A program made the translations under genes and the position numbers. From positions 101,359-165,358 of the forward strand of contig CAJNOI010000109.1 of assembly GCA_905250115.1 (NCBI GenBank): a stretch of 64,000 bases of DNA. Reading direction: 5' to 3'. Within the stretch, counting starts at the first letter, position 1. The number at the start of each line of letters is the position of its first letter. A model generated the notes under the pieces. It was not told the DNA's origin and ran no database searches. It saw nothing but the letters and a program-made list of their open reading frames with translations. This DNA comes from Adineta steineri. Lineage: Eukaryota; Rotifera; Eurotatoria; Adinetida; Adinetidae. Shown one piece after another: positions 47,540-59,705 of the stretch.

Positions 47540-48798
47540 TTATTGTTCTTGTCTTCCTATATTCTTGTATCTTCGTGCAATTATTTCTAATTGTTCAATA
47601 CTATCTCTTAACATTGGATCTTTGTAATCATACGTGGTAATATTCAATCCAGGAAAATTAAATAATAAGAGTTTTTTCAAATTAATCAATAATTCAGCGT
47701 TTGGTGAATATGTTCCTGATGCATTATCAAATACTAATTCCCATTCATCATTCAATTTAGTCCAACCAAATTTAGGACGAAGATGAAATTCACCTGCATA
47801 ACAAATATATTCAGACCAATTAGCTAATCGAGCATGTTTAATTGTAGAATCAGCAAATACTCGAGGATCTATTTCTGTAAATTGCCATGTTGTATCATCA
47901 ATTATATAAGTATAAATACGTGGTCTTATTTGCTGTATTGTTTTATCCATTAAAACCAACTTCCATAAATCATCAGCACTTCTCAATTGTCCATTTTCAT
48001 CATGTCTTACTGTTTTCTCATTGAATGTTTTCTGACCTAATGCCATCATATTGTGCGTAGTCGATATACCTAAATAATCGGAAGCTACTTGTTGAACTGG
48101 TTTATACTGACGATTCCATTGTTGACGTTTATCAGAAGGAAAATAAGATAAAATACGTCGTAATTGTACTGTCCACGTTGAATAGATACGTTCAGTATGA
48201 TGATTAATAGGTAGAAAATCATAACGAGAATATCGACAAGGACCATCGAATGTATAACGAGATAATTGTTGACTTTCATTCGATGATTTTTTTGAATCGA
48301 TAGATAAATGAAAATGTCCCTTATATTGACCATATGAATCAATAATGATATGACCATTTGGAGGAGCGTCATAATTAATTATATTTAATATTTCAAATTC
48401 TCCAATATAATTATCATCAGATCCTTTCTCATTTTTATTATAAATTTTAACTAAAAGTTTTGCATTCCTAGGAGTATTTCGAATTATCCATTCTTCATCA
48501 TTCCACTTGAATGTTGATCTAGAATTTATTATATTATTATCAAATACAAAATAAGAATATTTACGTGAATGATATTTGATCATCAATTGTTGCTACAAAA
48601 TATGGATTAACGTATCCGATCATATTCGTCTTTGAGAAATTCTAGAAAAGAAAAAAAATCATGTTATTAATTAAAGAAAAAACTAACCTGTGATGAATGA
48701 AATATAATAACAATGTCATAATTATCAGATAGATCATCATGAACTGTTGATGTTGAAAATAATGGTCGTCTATAAATAGGAATCGACTGTGAAGACAT
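47540..48798 (-). CDS. C2-domain protein with a conserved-looking C-terminal region
   Basis: Three exons, 48798-48688, 48641-48565 and 48518-47540, give 388 residues with consistent phases. An in-exon ATG at 48583 would open a longer reading frame, but splicing instead gives a proper C2 domain: NYDIVIIFHSSQNFSKTN, GYVNPYFVATIDDQ, FTSTFKWNDEEWIIRN and NYIGEFEI. About 270 residues follow that I do not recognise, including YDFLPINHHTERIYSTWTVQ, LGISTTHNMMALGQKTFNEK and FGWTKLNDEWELVFDN. A similar C2 plus tail arrangement is known to me mainly in fungal proteins, so a fungal link is possible but unproven. It has no signal peptide or membrane helix and is probably cytosolic and membrane-recruited. 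Confidence 0.72.
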
Positions 48799-50070
48799 TA
48801 TTTTCTACAATATTTATAAATTAACATAATAAAAGTGGATAAATACATATATATCATCTTTATCTTTATCTTACGAGTTTAAACTAAGAAATAATAATGA
48901 AAATATGAATGTATATATATTACAAGATATTTATTTCTTCTTTTACTTGCTTGTTTTCGTATAGGATTTGTTGTTTCTACCATAATGTGACGTATTGAAT
49001 GACAATATCCATCAATATTATCGTCAATCGCTCTGCTGCAGAATCGAACGAAAAAAAAACAAGAAAGAAAATATGAATGATTGTCACATGGTAATGTTTT
49101 TGTGTTTTTAGTTGTTTGATTCAATAATATAATGAGTAAATGCATTTATAAAAAATAACGTAGCATAGTTACTTATTTTCTATTGTAAGATGTGAAATAT
49201 TTAGAAAATAAATTATAGTTTACGATAAGATTTGTTTAATCCAGAACTTTTTCATTTTCAACACTGTAATCCTTTGAGTCCTAGTGACGTATATATACAT
49301 TTTGACGCTGTTATTTAACAAAGATGTCTCTAATATGCTCTTTTATGGTTTAGAACATCTTTTTATCGTTTATTAAATGATGTCACACAAATGCAATCCT
49401 TCTTTCTTTTCTCTCTACTTGTCAGATATCATATATCTGTGTTCTGTCTGTTTTTCTTCGTTCTGTATAATGATGTACATATTTTTTACTCTAATGCATT
49501 CCAATACAATCACTTTCTTCCATCTTTTGGATATACCAGTATACAATGCATTTGTTATTTACGAAATGTGTAACAATATATAAGTAATGAAGAATTATAT
49601 TGAATCTCTTTTATCTTTTTGATTTTATTTTAATTACTCAATAGACAAAAAAAATATAAGAAATAATAATTAACATTATCTCGAATAGTTCTGATAATTA
49701 TTCGATCAATATTTTGTAATAATAAATTTAATTAGTTTACAATAAATGTATGTCTTACAAGTATATAATTTAGTTTTATTATATTATTAATGAATATTCA
49801 ACAACTATTTCATATATCGAATATTTTACCTTCTCGTATTGAAACGTAAGTGTACGTCAGTCGATATATGCACATTGTGTTATTATTATTAGCAGATTAT
49901 TTGTGCAAATAAACATTTTTTTCATTTAAATATTTGTTTATGGATTTGTATTATTATTGAATGAGTTGCTACTTTATCTTCTTAATTTATTGATGGTTTT
50001 TTTTATCATATTATACCTTTCTTACTACTCTTATATTACCCATTATAATTTTTATTATATATGCAACACT
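48799..50070. other. AT-rich intergenic DNA
   Basis: Upstream of the C2 gene and downstream of the GH3 gene (both minus). Only short low-complexity frames; nothing supported. Confidence 0.5.
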
Positions 50071-50072
50071 CG

Positions 50073-50126
50073 AGGGTGTGGACGTAACAGATGAACAAAG
50101 ATACAAGTTTCATACACCCACATCCT
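50073..50126. repeat. telomere-like hairpin
   Basis: GAGGGTGTGGACG is paired with CATACACCCACATCC, about 30 bp past the GH3 stop codon. Confidence 0.65.
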
Positions 50127-50156
50127 GTTATCGTTTGAAGGCGAAAAGTATTATAA

Positions 50157-52310
50157 TTAAAGCGAAGGAGAACAAATTTGATTATTATAAAAAAAATGAA
50201 TATGTTCCTCATTCTTCAATAATCGATGAGGTTTGATTTGAAGAGGAGTTACACGACCAGTCACTAATATTTTATTTAAAAAAATCGAGAATGTACCACT
50301 TCGAACCAGAATACAAACAAGTGGACCAAGTTTATGTACCTTTCGAGTTAATTGATAGCCATCATTCACTTTACAAAGTTGTTGTTCGACTTCTGAATCT
50401 GCATTGTTTTGTAGAATTTGAAGCTGTTGATCGTCAATCTCATGTCCTTGTTCATTGGTCAATTCCAAGAAGATAACATACTTAGCTGGAAAATCGTCTA
50501 ATTTCGTATAAGCAGTGAAATCACATAAGTCTACATATATTCCTTGATTTTTCCATTGATCAACAGTTTCCTTGAGAGCATGCATGACATGTTGTTCCGT
50601 TGTTTTCTCTCCAAACACATCTAAAAGACTTCCTACACGATATGCTACTGAAATAAGAGGTATTCGAGGAATTTCTGCTGGTTCTGCTGGTAATGGAATC
50701 ACATCATCTGCTCGTGAAAGAAATCGTGTGCAATCAATCACATCTCCCATTCGGTAACGAACTAATCCAGCTTCAGTTGTAATAACCAGTTCATATCGAT
50801 TTCCCGGCATTATTTCGGAGATGAGAACAGTCTTTGGTTGAGACTAAACAAACAAAAAAAGATTATAATGTCTCATAATTTACAAAAGATAATAAACCTG
50901 ATGGATGTCTTCTTCTTTGATGAATTCAAAGAAGGTAGATATTGGCGATAGAAAGTATTCGTTTGTATGAATACTGGCGAGTGATCCAAAGAATCCTTCA
51001 CTACCACAGTAAATAAGCATATTAATAAGAGGTAATTTTTCTCCACAATAATATTGAATTTCGTTTTTATACATAGTAAAAGAAGCGCCTATAGTAGTAG
51101 ATGCAAAAGCTAAAGTTGGCCAAAGACGATGTAGAATACCCGGTTCATTTTTTCTAAGACATTCTTTTCGAATAAGTTCAGCACGTTCTTGTCGGTATTT
51201 TAACCCTCCATACTCTATAGTCACTTCATTCAATGCACGATTTAACTCTGCTTTGAATTTCAGATCACAAATATTGTCTCGAACAAATAAACTATGATCG
51301 AAATTGGTTGAGGAAATACACAGACTCATTTCTTCAAAGTATTCTTCGATAATCTTGATCGTGTGAATGAATGCTGGAGCAAAGATAATCGAATAGGAGA
51401 ATATATTTGGAACTGCTAAAACAAAGACGAGTTGAACGAAGATACTTGTTGTAGAGTCTGCTATTCTTTCAACCAAGTCTAATGGTACAGTATTGAAAGT
51501 AGACATGAGAGTTTTCAGTACCATACTATAGGAAACCGCTGAAGAAATTTGAGTTAATGGACCCATTGGCGTACCATCTTTTGATTTTGGAAACATTACG
51601 GGTTTTTTTCCAATATACAAATGAAACCATCGCTGTTCTGGAGAAGGAAATGACGCTGGAATTGATCTCCAAATTGCAGAAGTTCCAAAGCGTGCTATCA
51701 TACTATAGTTTTTCGCCATTTCTAAAGTTATAGGAAGATGTTTTATCTTTCCTGTAGTTCCAGAGCTTGTTGCAAAATAAATGATTTTATCAGTCGTAAG
51801 CAAATTCTTTTCTGTTTTTTCGATTATTCTATCGATATAATCACGATAGTCCTCATAGGTTGTTAGTGGAACTTTTTCTCGAAATTCATCTATCAATGTA
51901 TTTCCTTCTTCTTGTGGAGATAAAGATAGAAATGAAATTGATCGATCCACGAAGAATGCACATAAATGATTTTTTCGAAGAATTTTTGCCAATAATGTAT
52001 TATTAACCTTCTGTAGATGACAGAGAGAATTTTGGTAGTAGGATATGAACGGACTTTTGTCAGACGGACGTGAATTTGGATCAATTAATCGCTTGCGTAA
52101 TTGAATTTGAATAAATCTCTTGATGGTACATTTGAGATACGATGAAGAAAAACTGAAAATCATGATAATAATGGCAATAACACTGCCAAATATTATTGAA
52201 CATAACAAAAAAAGTTGATCTTCGTGCATCAGGCCAGCAAGTAAATTTGAATGCATAAATGTTGTCTTTTCATAAATAGAAACAGGTAAAAAATTAAAAA
52301 AAAGCTTCAT
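50157..52310 (-). CDS. GH3-family acyl-adenylate / amino acid synthetase-like protein, membrane-anchored
   Basis: Exons 52310-50898 and 50843-50157 give 699 residues. The three GH3 signature motifs are visible. Motif I is ATSSGTTGKIKHLPIT (ATP/phosphate loop), motif II is YCGSEGFFG, and motif III is VRYRMGDVIDCTRF. GH3 enzymes adenylate a carboxylic acid and join it to an amino acid; in plants they conjugate auxin and jasmonate, and animals have a GHDC relative of unclear substrate. Residues about 30-55 form a hydrophobic helix (FLLCSIIFGSVIAIIIMIF), so the enzyme is probably anchored to a membrane with the catalytic part in the cytosol. At about 700 residues it is longer than plant GH3s (about 600), largely at the N-terminus. 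Substrate cannot be inferred. Confidence 0.87.
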
Positions 52311-53015
52311 GATATCTTACTTCTTATCTTTTGTTGACAGAAAAACTAAAGAAAGATACTACACAATAGCTTTTGCTTCTTTGTTGAATTGTCGAGCTAG
52401 AAAAAAACAAGGTTTCGAGTTGTTGTATCAACATATAAGTAAAACAATAAACATTGAAGTTTGAAACTACTTGATGGTTGCCGAAGGATGAGAGTGTGGA
52501 TATAGATGATAATCAAGGATATTAATTTGAATGAAATATAAATATGCGGAATTCTTTTATTAAGACTCGTACACACACGTACGCTCTCATGTCCTTTCTG
52601 AGTATCTCAGCCATCGATTTAACATCCATCAGAAATGATTTTTAAAAATGTCGTTTGCTTCAATTCATGACTAATTATTACTTCTAATGAGATAACATAA
52701 GATCGTATGTAAATACATATATATGCACCTTTCGTTTCTTAGTTCTTGAAGAGATTCTCATAGAATAGAGTATCAATTATCAAATGCATTGTTTTGTTTC
52801 TGATTTATTATACTTTTATTTTCAAAAAGTCTTGTAGAATTTGAATGAATGTAAACTTTTGTAAAAATAGATATGAAACGATACATACAGTAAGCTTTAT
52901 AGTTTGAGGAAGAATTGAAAGGTATTATAATTTGCTTCATTTATCAAGTAGATGAGAGAGATCATATCGAAAGCAAAAGTAGAGGCAAAAAGAAGAATAT
53001 CAAAACTATTTGACT
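52311..53015. other. intergenic spacer with a partial telomere-like arm
   Basis: GAGAGTGTGGATATAGATGATAATC near 52490 looks like a decayed left half of the hairpin family. Otherwise AT-rich without genes. Confidence 0.45.
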
Positions 53016-54101
53016 TTAAACAATTTGAAATTGAGAATTAATGAATATTCTTGCTTCATTCATATCTCGTATACATAAATGAAATGGTACATGTTCACAA
53101 GTAGAACTTCTACTATTATATTTACATTGATATGTTGAATTTGCTCTATATAATCCACCACCTCCAAAAGCTGATCGTACTTCAATCAAACCACGTTCAA
53201 TTGGAATATGTTTTTGATGAATACCAATAATTGATTTAATAAGTGATTGTTTACAATAGTTATGTTTAGGTTTTTCTAAATTTTCTATTCGATTCCATAC
53301 ATCATAATTCATAACTGAATTCGATAATGTACGTAATGCCCAAATATCATGATATAAACCACTCGATGAGACTGTCATTACAGACCAATCATTTATATTA
53401 TATTGAAAATTTGAAAGAAAAGAAGAAACAGTCGTTGAAAATATATCTATATCGGTAATAAGGATATAATCAGCTTTTAAACTATGTGCTTTATCAAGGA
53501 GTATATTACGACAATAAGCAAGGCGCTTGGTAGTATCTGGATATTTTTTTGATAGTGTTCCATATGTATAAACTTGTGCGCGAGACCATTGATAAAGTTT
53601 TTCTACTGTTTTATCATTTGAATCACTTTCAAAAATAAGTATACGAGATGATGGATGAAAAAGATCAAGAATTGGTTCAATATGCTTTTGATATTTATCA
53701 ATTTTAGATGCAACATTACGAACACATGATATAATAATTAATCGAAGTGAATGAAGTTGATGAAGAATATTTTTATATGATAAATTCGATATTCGTTTAG
53801 GTAAATTTAATTGAGGATATTCACGTTCATAAAACGAACGATTATTATACGCAGGGAATTGACGACAACCAATTATCGAAGATGTCAATAGAAGATGAGT
53901 TGAATCTATAGAAGTTTCCGATAAAAAATGAGTAATACTTGTTGAAGATGTCGAGGTTGTTGTACTTGATGTTGATGGCAATGAAGTATAATTCAAATAT
54001 TTTCTTACAAAAATGATAACAATTAAATTAAGAGAACTAATAATTGTCACAGCTATTAAGTATTTTAACTTAAGACGTTTAGAGCGACGACGTAAAACCA
54101 T
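53016..54101 (-). CDS. GT69-like (CAP59/CMT1-type) glycosyltransferase, type II membrane protein
   Basis: An intronless frame of 361 residues. A basic start (VLRRRSKRLKLK) and YLIAVTIISSLNLIVIIFV make a Golgi-type signal anchor, followed by a Ser/Thr-rich stem (TSSTTTSTSSTS). The catalytic part reads LIIISCVRNVASKI, RILIFESDSNDKT, RLAYCRNILL, DYILITDIDIFS (DxD metal site), SSGLYHDIWALR and AFGGGGLYR. This order fits the cryptococcal mannosyltransferase/CAP59 group, which adds alpha-1,3-mannose in fungi. Acceptor and sugar here are unknown. With the GT15-like gene at 22608 it suggests fungal-type mannan chemistry taken up by the host. A bacterial-type family assignment is less likely but not excluded. 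Confidence 0.72.
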   Translation of the reverse strand: MVLRRRSKRLKLKYLIAVTIISSLNLIVIIFVRKYLNYTSLPSTSSTTTSTSSTSITHFLSETSIDSTHLLLTSSIIGCRQFPAYNNRSFYEREYPQLNLPKRISNLSYKNILHQLHSLRLIIISCVRNVASKIDKYQKHIEPILDLFHPSSRILIFESDSNDKTVEKLYQWSRAQVYTYGTLSKKYPDTTKRLAYCRNILLDKAHSLKADYILITDIDIFSTTVSSFLSNFQYNINDWSVMTVSSSGLYHDIWALRTLSNSVMNYDVWNRIENLEKPKHNYCKQSLIKSIIGIHQKHIPIERGLIEVRSAFGGGGLYRANSTYQCKYNSRSSTCEHVPFHLCIRDMNEARIFINSQFQIV

Positions 54102-56686
54102 TTTTGTATCAAATTTTCATAAACTATTTCAGTTTTGCTATTGATTGAATACAGTTTTGTATTATTACTGAAAATAAAACAAATATATTTATTTATTGTA
54201 AAAAATCAACAAGATAACAAGACAAGTTTTTAGAAATCCGTTTCAATGATATATAATAATTGAATCTTATCAAATATCAATATGAGTCATATATACCTAT
54301 CTAAATCAACTCAAATAATTTGTATTTCGTTTTTGATACAATTGGAGTTCAGAATAGTTATCTTAAAAGAAAGAAATATCAACCGTATTGATATACTTTT
54401 ATTGCACGTACAAACCTATTATTCTGATTCTTCTATCAGAACCCTATAGAATTGAATTATTTATATTATAAACAAAAGAAAAGACTGATTAAATATAAAT
54501 GAATAATATATTTACAGATATCCAGAGAATAAAAATATCTCTAAAAGAAATTGATATTTTACAATGAGAATTCATTGCATGTGATAATAACATATATTTA
54601 CAGTGATTGTATGCTGTAATACTTAATTTTATATAAAAGATTTTTGCAATAGAAAGAAGAAAAACATGTGAGGTCTACAGATCTAGCAGTAAGATCCGTT
54701 TCTTAGAACATCTTACGGAAAGACTTAATAATGCAAACAACAAACAGCACTCCTATTCTAACGTCCCACACTAATCCGATATCTTAACCGCTTAAACTAT
54801 TGCTAGTATTCTAGATTACTCGATCTTTATCATCGGAAAACACTTTATCATTCTAGCACTTTTATTTAAGACTCGAATAAAGGGAAGGTTGAGGATCCTT
54901 TTACTTATATTATTATATAAATCGAGAGACTCTGAAAGGCCTACACTCTAAAGAAAAGGATAGGATATAGATTATATATAATGATATAGATAGTTTAAAC
55001 GGATTTACAAAAAATGAGCCATCTCTTAACGTGTCTTAATTATTTTAGTTGCGTTGAAATGCGATCATATTTCTCAGCATGTTCATACGTGTTTATTTCT
55101 CATATTTCAGACCTGATTTTACTCTGAAAGTTGTTGCTCGAGAAAGTTTAACTACGTGATCGCAATTGTCGGTCTACACATATTTTATTTATCTACACTT
55201 TGTTAAACTATTCAACAAAGGACGTCCAGACAACGGTAAAATAGATAAAAAAAATTTGTTAAACATAACATATAGAATTTACATTTCTTTCATGTTTGTA
55301 AGAATAAGAATGAGACAATATCACATTAGTTTTCAGGTATACAATATTACTTATATGATTAACAATTTTTATCACATTTAATCTACTAAATAAATTTTAT
55401 GAATAATTATTTATTCATTAGATTTTTCTAATAAGTGATTACTACAATTAAAAAGCTTTCTTGATATTAATCACATTTAGTATAGACGATTAAAAAAATC
55501 ATAAAATTATTTTGAAAAAAAAAAGAATTTTTAAAGCATGTCATGTATGCGATAACTTACTTTAAAAAAGTATATGTCATTGAAATATATTTTATTTTGA
55601 ATGAGAAAAGATTTTAAGCTAGTATGTTTTAGTTCAAATATGAGATGAGTTCTGCATGATATATTTTTCAAATTTTTATATTGTGTATTAAAATACTTTC
55701 AGATGTATTTCCTACTAAAACCCATTTTCATGGGAAATATGACAAGTATTGTAGTTTTATATGAACTTCTAAATTGTGTAATGTATAAGAGTAGAACAGA
55801 ATAATATCAATATATAAAATCTCAACCTTTATACTTTGAAAATAAACTGTTTTTTCTTTTGAAATAGAAAGTTAAATGTAATGTTGAAAATGATTTTTTT
55901 TCTTGATAAGTGAATACAAAATAAAAATAACCATAAATTAACTTGATTCTAAATCTTGAGGATGAGTGAAGACGTGGATGTGATAGCATGATAATCAATT
56001 GGCATTCATACACATCCTACCAATGAATCGAAATCGACAACCACTGATCAGTCTACTTTATTTTCATGATAATAAGTTGTTCAAAAAGTTAGATATTCAG
56101 GTAAATACAATATTGAATATTGAGATAACAGAATATTTAATTCTATAATACTTCTTCTTAACATTTCTACAAAGACATAAGACTACAAAAATAATTCGTT
56201 ATATTACAAATATTATTTTCACATTTATTTCTTATTCATAAATCTGTTTTTTTTCATAGAGAATCATTTAACAATCATTTTTATGTTATTTATTTGTGAA
56301 TATTCCATATTGTTATTTAATACACTATTTAAATATATTATTAAACCATTTTCATTCTACTGCAATATTTAGAAGGAAAAAGAAAACCCATGTATGTACG
56401 TATGTATGATGAAATATTCTCTAAGTACAATAAATAGTTTCATGCAAAAATATTTTCTTATATTATTGAGATGAGCTAATGTTTTGTTTTCTCATAAATA
56501 GATTTTTCTATTTTAATTTTATACATTAAATAATTTGTAATTTAGAATTTAGGATTTATTCTTTAATAATATTATTTATTTCATTTTTGAGAGAAAAGCA
56601 ACAGCTTTATGCATACGAAGTTAGATATAAATTATTTTCATCTTATTTTTAGATTTATTCAATATTTTAGTGCAAAATAAATTTCA
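54102..56686. other. AT-rich intergenic DNA
   Basis: No gene seen. A hairpin of the telomere-like family lies at 55955-56020. On the minus strand near 54800 a TAGTTTAAGCGG sequence fits an RNA polymerase III A box but no B box follows. Confidence 0.5.
55955..56020. repeat. diverged telomere-like hairpin
   Basis: The head TCTTGAGGATGAGTG, GACGTGGATGTG and the right arm CATTCATACACATCCTA flank a loop with ATGATAATCAATTGG. Confidence 0.5.
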
Positions 56687-59380
56687 ATGTTATTTTTATT
56701 AAATATTTCATATTTATTAATAAATCTAATATTAATTCAGTTTCTAATCAAATCTATCAAAACCGAATGGCCATTAATAAATTCTTCATCCATCAAAATC
56801 TTAGGTCTTTTTCCAAATCAATTAAATAACTCCACTCCAACAACATTATCAATTCAATGTGAAGCAATGTTTAAATCAGCAATAATTCTTTCTCAACAAA
56901 ATAATATCAAACTTCAACAAGAATTTATAAACTATGAAATATTTTCAACGGATAATAATCTAATAAATATTCTTTCCAATACATGTCAAATCATATCTTC
57001 ATCAAATATCATTGGAATTATTGGACCAGCATATTCAAAAGAATCACATTTTCTTGCACCATTTGCTGAGAAAATAGGTCTTCCAATCATATCATACAGT
57101 TCAACTGATCCAAAATTATCAAATCATCAAATTTATCCATCATTTTATCGTACAATATCATCAGATAATTTATTTGCATTAGCTATTGTTCAACTTTTTC
57201 TTAAATTCAATTGGAAATCATGTAATATTATTTATCAAAATGATCAATATGGAATCAATGGAATCAATGAAATCAATAAAATATTTAATAATTATAATAT
57301 AACGATAATTAATAAAATTCTATTTGATGTTCTAACTGAATCAATTGAAAATAATAATTTCAAAAATATTTTATTAACAAGTTCATCAAGAATTGTTCTT
57401 TTATGGACAAATAGAAATTATACAAATCTTATTCTACAAAATGCTATTGATTTAGATATTCTTAGTCCACAATTTATTTGGTTATTAACTTCAAATATTT
57501 CATTAACTTCACTCAACAATCTAACATCAACATCAACATCAACATCAACATCGAATAATAAATTAAATGGATTAATTCTTATTGAACCATTTATTGATCT
57601 AAATAATATTAATCAAACTTTATTAAATCAAGCCTATGACATTTGGAATAAATATGAATCGAAAACATTTCCTGGAATAAATTATGTTGATTATTATGCA
57701 TTATTTACATTTGATGCAACATGGTTATTAATTCAATCATTAAAACAATTATGTTCCACTTATTCCAACTCATCTGCGTGTATTCAATTTCTGAATAATT
57801 CATTTTGTTTTAATAAATATTTTATTAATTCCAACAAATTATTTGATCTCATTAATAATTTAGATTATTTTGGTGTCACTGGCAAAATTCAATTTAATCA
57901 AAATCAAACAGATCGAATTGAGGGAATAAATTATATTTTAAAAAATATTCAAATCATTTCAAATCATTTAAATTTTCTTCCTGTTTTAATTTGGTCTTCG
58001 ACAACAAATTGGACATTATATTCACCCACAAGTCTGATTATATGGCCTGGAAATTCTTTAATTATTCCATCTGAATATCCATCATTGTCAGGAATTAATT
58101 TAAGAATTGCTCTAATTCAAACATCACCATTTACAATGTTAACACAACAAATGAAAGAAGAGACGAATGAAACGAAATTAATTGGTTATATTCCTGATCT
58201 TATTGATTTATTAACAAATCAAATGGGTTTTATTCCAAATCTAACATTAATTACAAATCAAACATTTAATCAAATTATAAATTCAGTTTCAAATAATCAA
58301 TTTGATTTATTTATTGCACAAACAACAATAACAGCGAAAAGAAGTTAAAAAGTTTCTTTTTCAAATTCAATTTTTGATAATTCATTAAGAATTATTATAA
58401 GAAAAGATTTAGATGATGATGTCAATCTTTTATTATATTTAACACCATTTACATTTCATTTATGGTTAACTTTATTAGGCGCTTGTTTATTTTCAACATT
58501 TTTAATTTGTTTATTAGAAAAACAAGATAATCCTTTATTACAAAACAAATCAATTATTTCTTTAATCGCAATGAGTTTATGGTTTTCCATAGGAACAATT
58601 CTTGGTTATGGTGCTGATTTTCATCTTAAAACACCTGCTGGAAGATTATTAACTATTGGTTTATATATCCTAAGTTTAGTTTTAGTTGCGGCATATACTG
58701 CTAATTTAGCTTCTGATTTAACAATATCAAAATCAAAAGATATTGTCACGGATATTGATGATATTAAAAATGGAAAAGTTGCATTTAGTCGAATTGGAAT
58801 TTTACTTGGATCAGCAATTGAAGATTATTATCTAAGAGAAATATCGGGAGGAATTCATAATTTTTATCCAATTAAAAATAAAGAAGAAATTTATGATAAA
58901 CTTTTAAATAATATTATTGATGCTTCAATTATGGATGCGGGTATTTTAGAATATATTACAAATCAAATCTATTGTAATTTAACTTCAATGGGAAAAGATT
59001 TTGGTCAAAGTGCATTTGGAATTGTTTTTCAAAAGAAATGGCAATATGAACAAATTCTAAATATTCAAATTTTAGCATTAAGAGAATCGGGTGAATTAGA
59101 TAATCTAAAAAGAAAATGGTTTCAAACAACATCTTGTGCACAAATACCTGACACATCACAAGCGATGACTATTCAATCTATGGCGGGATTATTTCTTACA
59201 TTTGCTATTATTGCTCTTCTAGCGATTGTTTTATTTCTATGGAAAAAAAGATTTATTATTAGAAAATGTTTATTTAATACAAAACATCATACTAATATAT
59301 TGGCTAGACGAAGTATTTTAATATGCAAACCTGCTTCAAAATATCCAACAATTTCCAAAGTAGTCATATATGATAAATGA
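56687..59380 (+). pseudogene. ionotropic glutamate receptor with GYG pore, one in-frame stop
   Basis: A single continuous frame of 896 residues is interrupted only by TAA at 58346-58348. The order is signal peptide (LINLILIQFLI), amino-terminal LIVBP-like domain (IIGIIGPAYSKESHFLAP), ligand-binding S1 (YIPDLIDLLTNQMGF, TITAKRS), pore, S2 (GSAIEDYY, MDAGILEY) and TM4 (GLFLTFAIIALLAIVLFLW). The pore reads SIGTILGYGADF, with a GYG like potassium channels, followed by VLVAAYTANLAS, the gating SYTANLAAF motif. It resembles the K-selective AvGluR1 of Adineta vaga (established knowledge). The stop falls between RS and KVSFS, just after the Arg expected to bind the ligand carboxylate, so a truncated product would lack the channel. 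Everything downstream stays open, pointing to a very recent lesion, an error, or read-through. Confidence 0.85.
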
Positions 59381-59494
59381 TATTTATATTTAGAATTATT
59401 TTTGTATCAGCAAATAAACTTTATTTATATAAAAGAGACATACAATGATATTTATTAGAGAATATAGAATGACACAAAAAATATGATACCCAGT

Positions 59495-59705
59495 AAAGAA
59501 ATTCAATATCTGTCTTTACAATTCAAATAAAGAGGGTGTTTTATGTTTATCAGTGATAACAATATACGTTTTAGCTTTATATTCATATCAATAATAGTAG
59601 AAAAACGTCTATTTAGCCTCATTAATAAATGTAACCAGGAAAAATATTTAGTTTTTCACAAAATAGGAGAAAACAGTTGATCAAGAGATAAGAAATAATA
59701 TTTTA
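59495..59705. repeat. duplicated segment, uninterrupted copy
   Basis: This segment matches 63078-63227 plus 63937-64000. Shared landmarks are AGAAATTCAATAT, ATCAGTGATAA, CTCATTAATAAATGTAA and AAAAATATTTAGTTTTT, then ACAAAATAGGAGAAAACA. Identity is high at the right end and lower in the middle. Confidence 0.75.

Noticed and set aside
48879-49145. 88-codon minus-strand frame upstream of the C2 gene
   Set aside because: No motif and low-complexity composition; it does not splice in phase into the downstream gene.
54661-54840. Minus-strand tRNA-like sequence with an A-box match (TAGTTTAAGCGG)
   Set aside because: No B box (GGTTCRANNCC) at the right distance and no foldable acceptor stem; at most a tRNA-derived fragment.
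58344-58389. A 46-bp GT-AG intron that would remove the receptor TAA
   Set aside because: Removing it shifts the frame into another stop, and the sequence it would remove (KVSFSNSIFDN) matches the expected S1 region.
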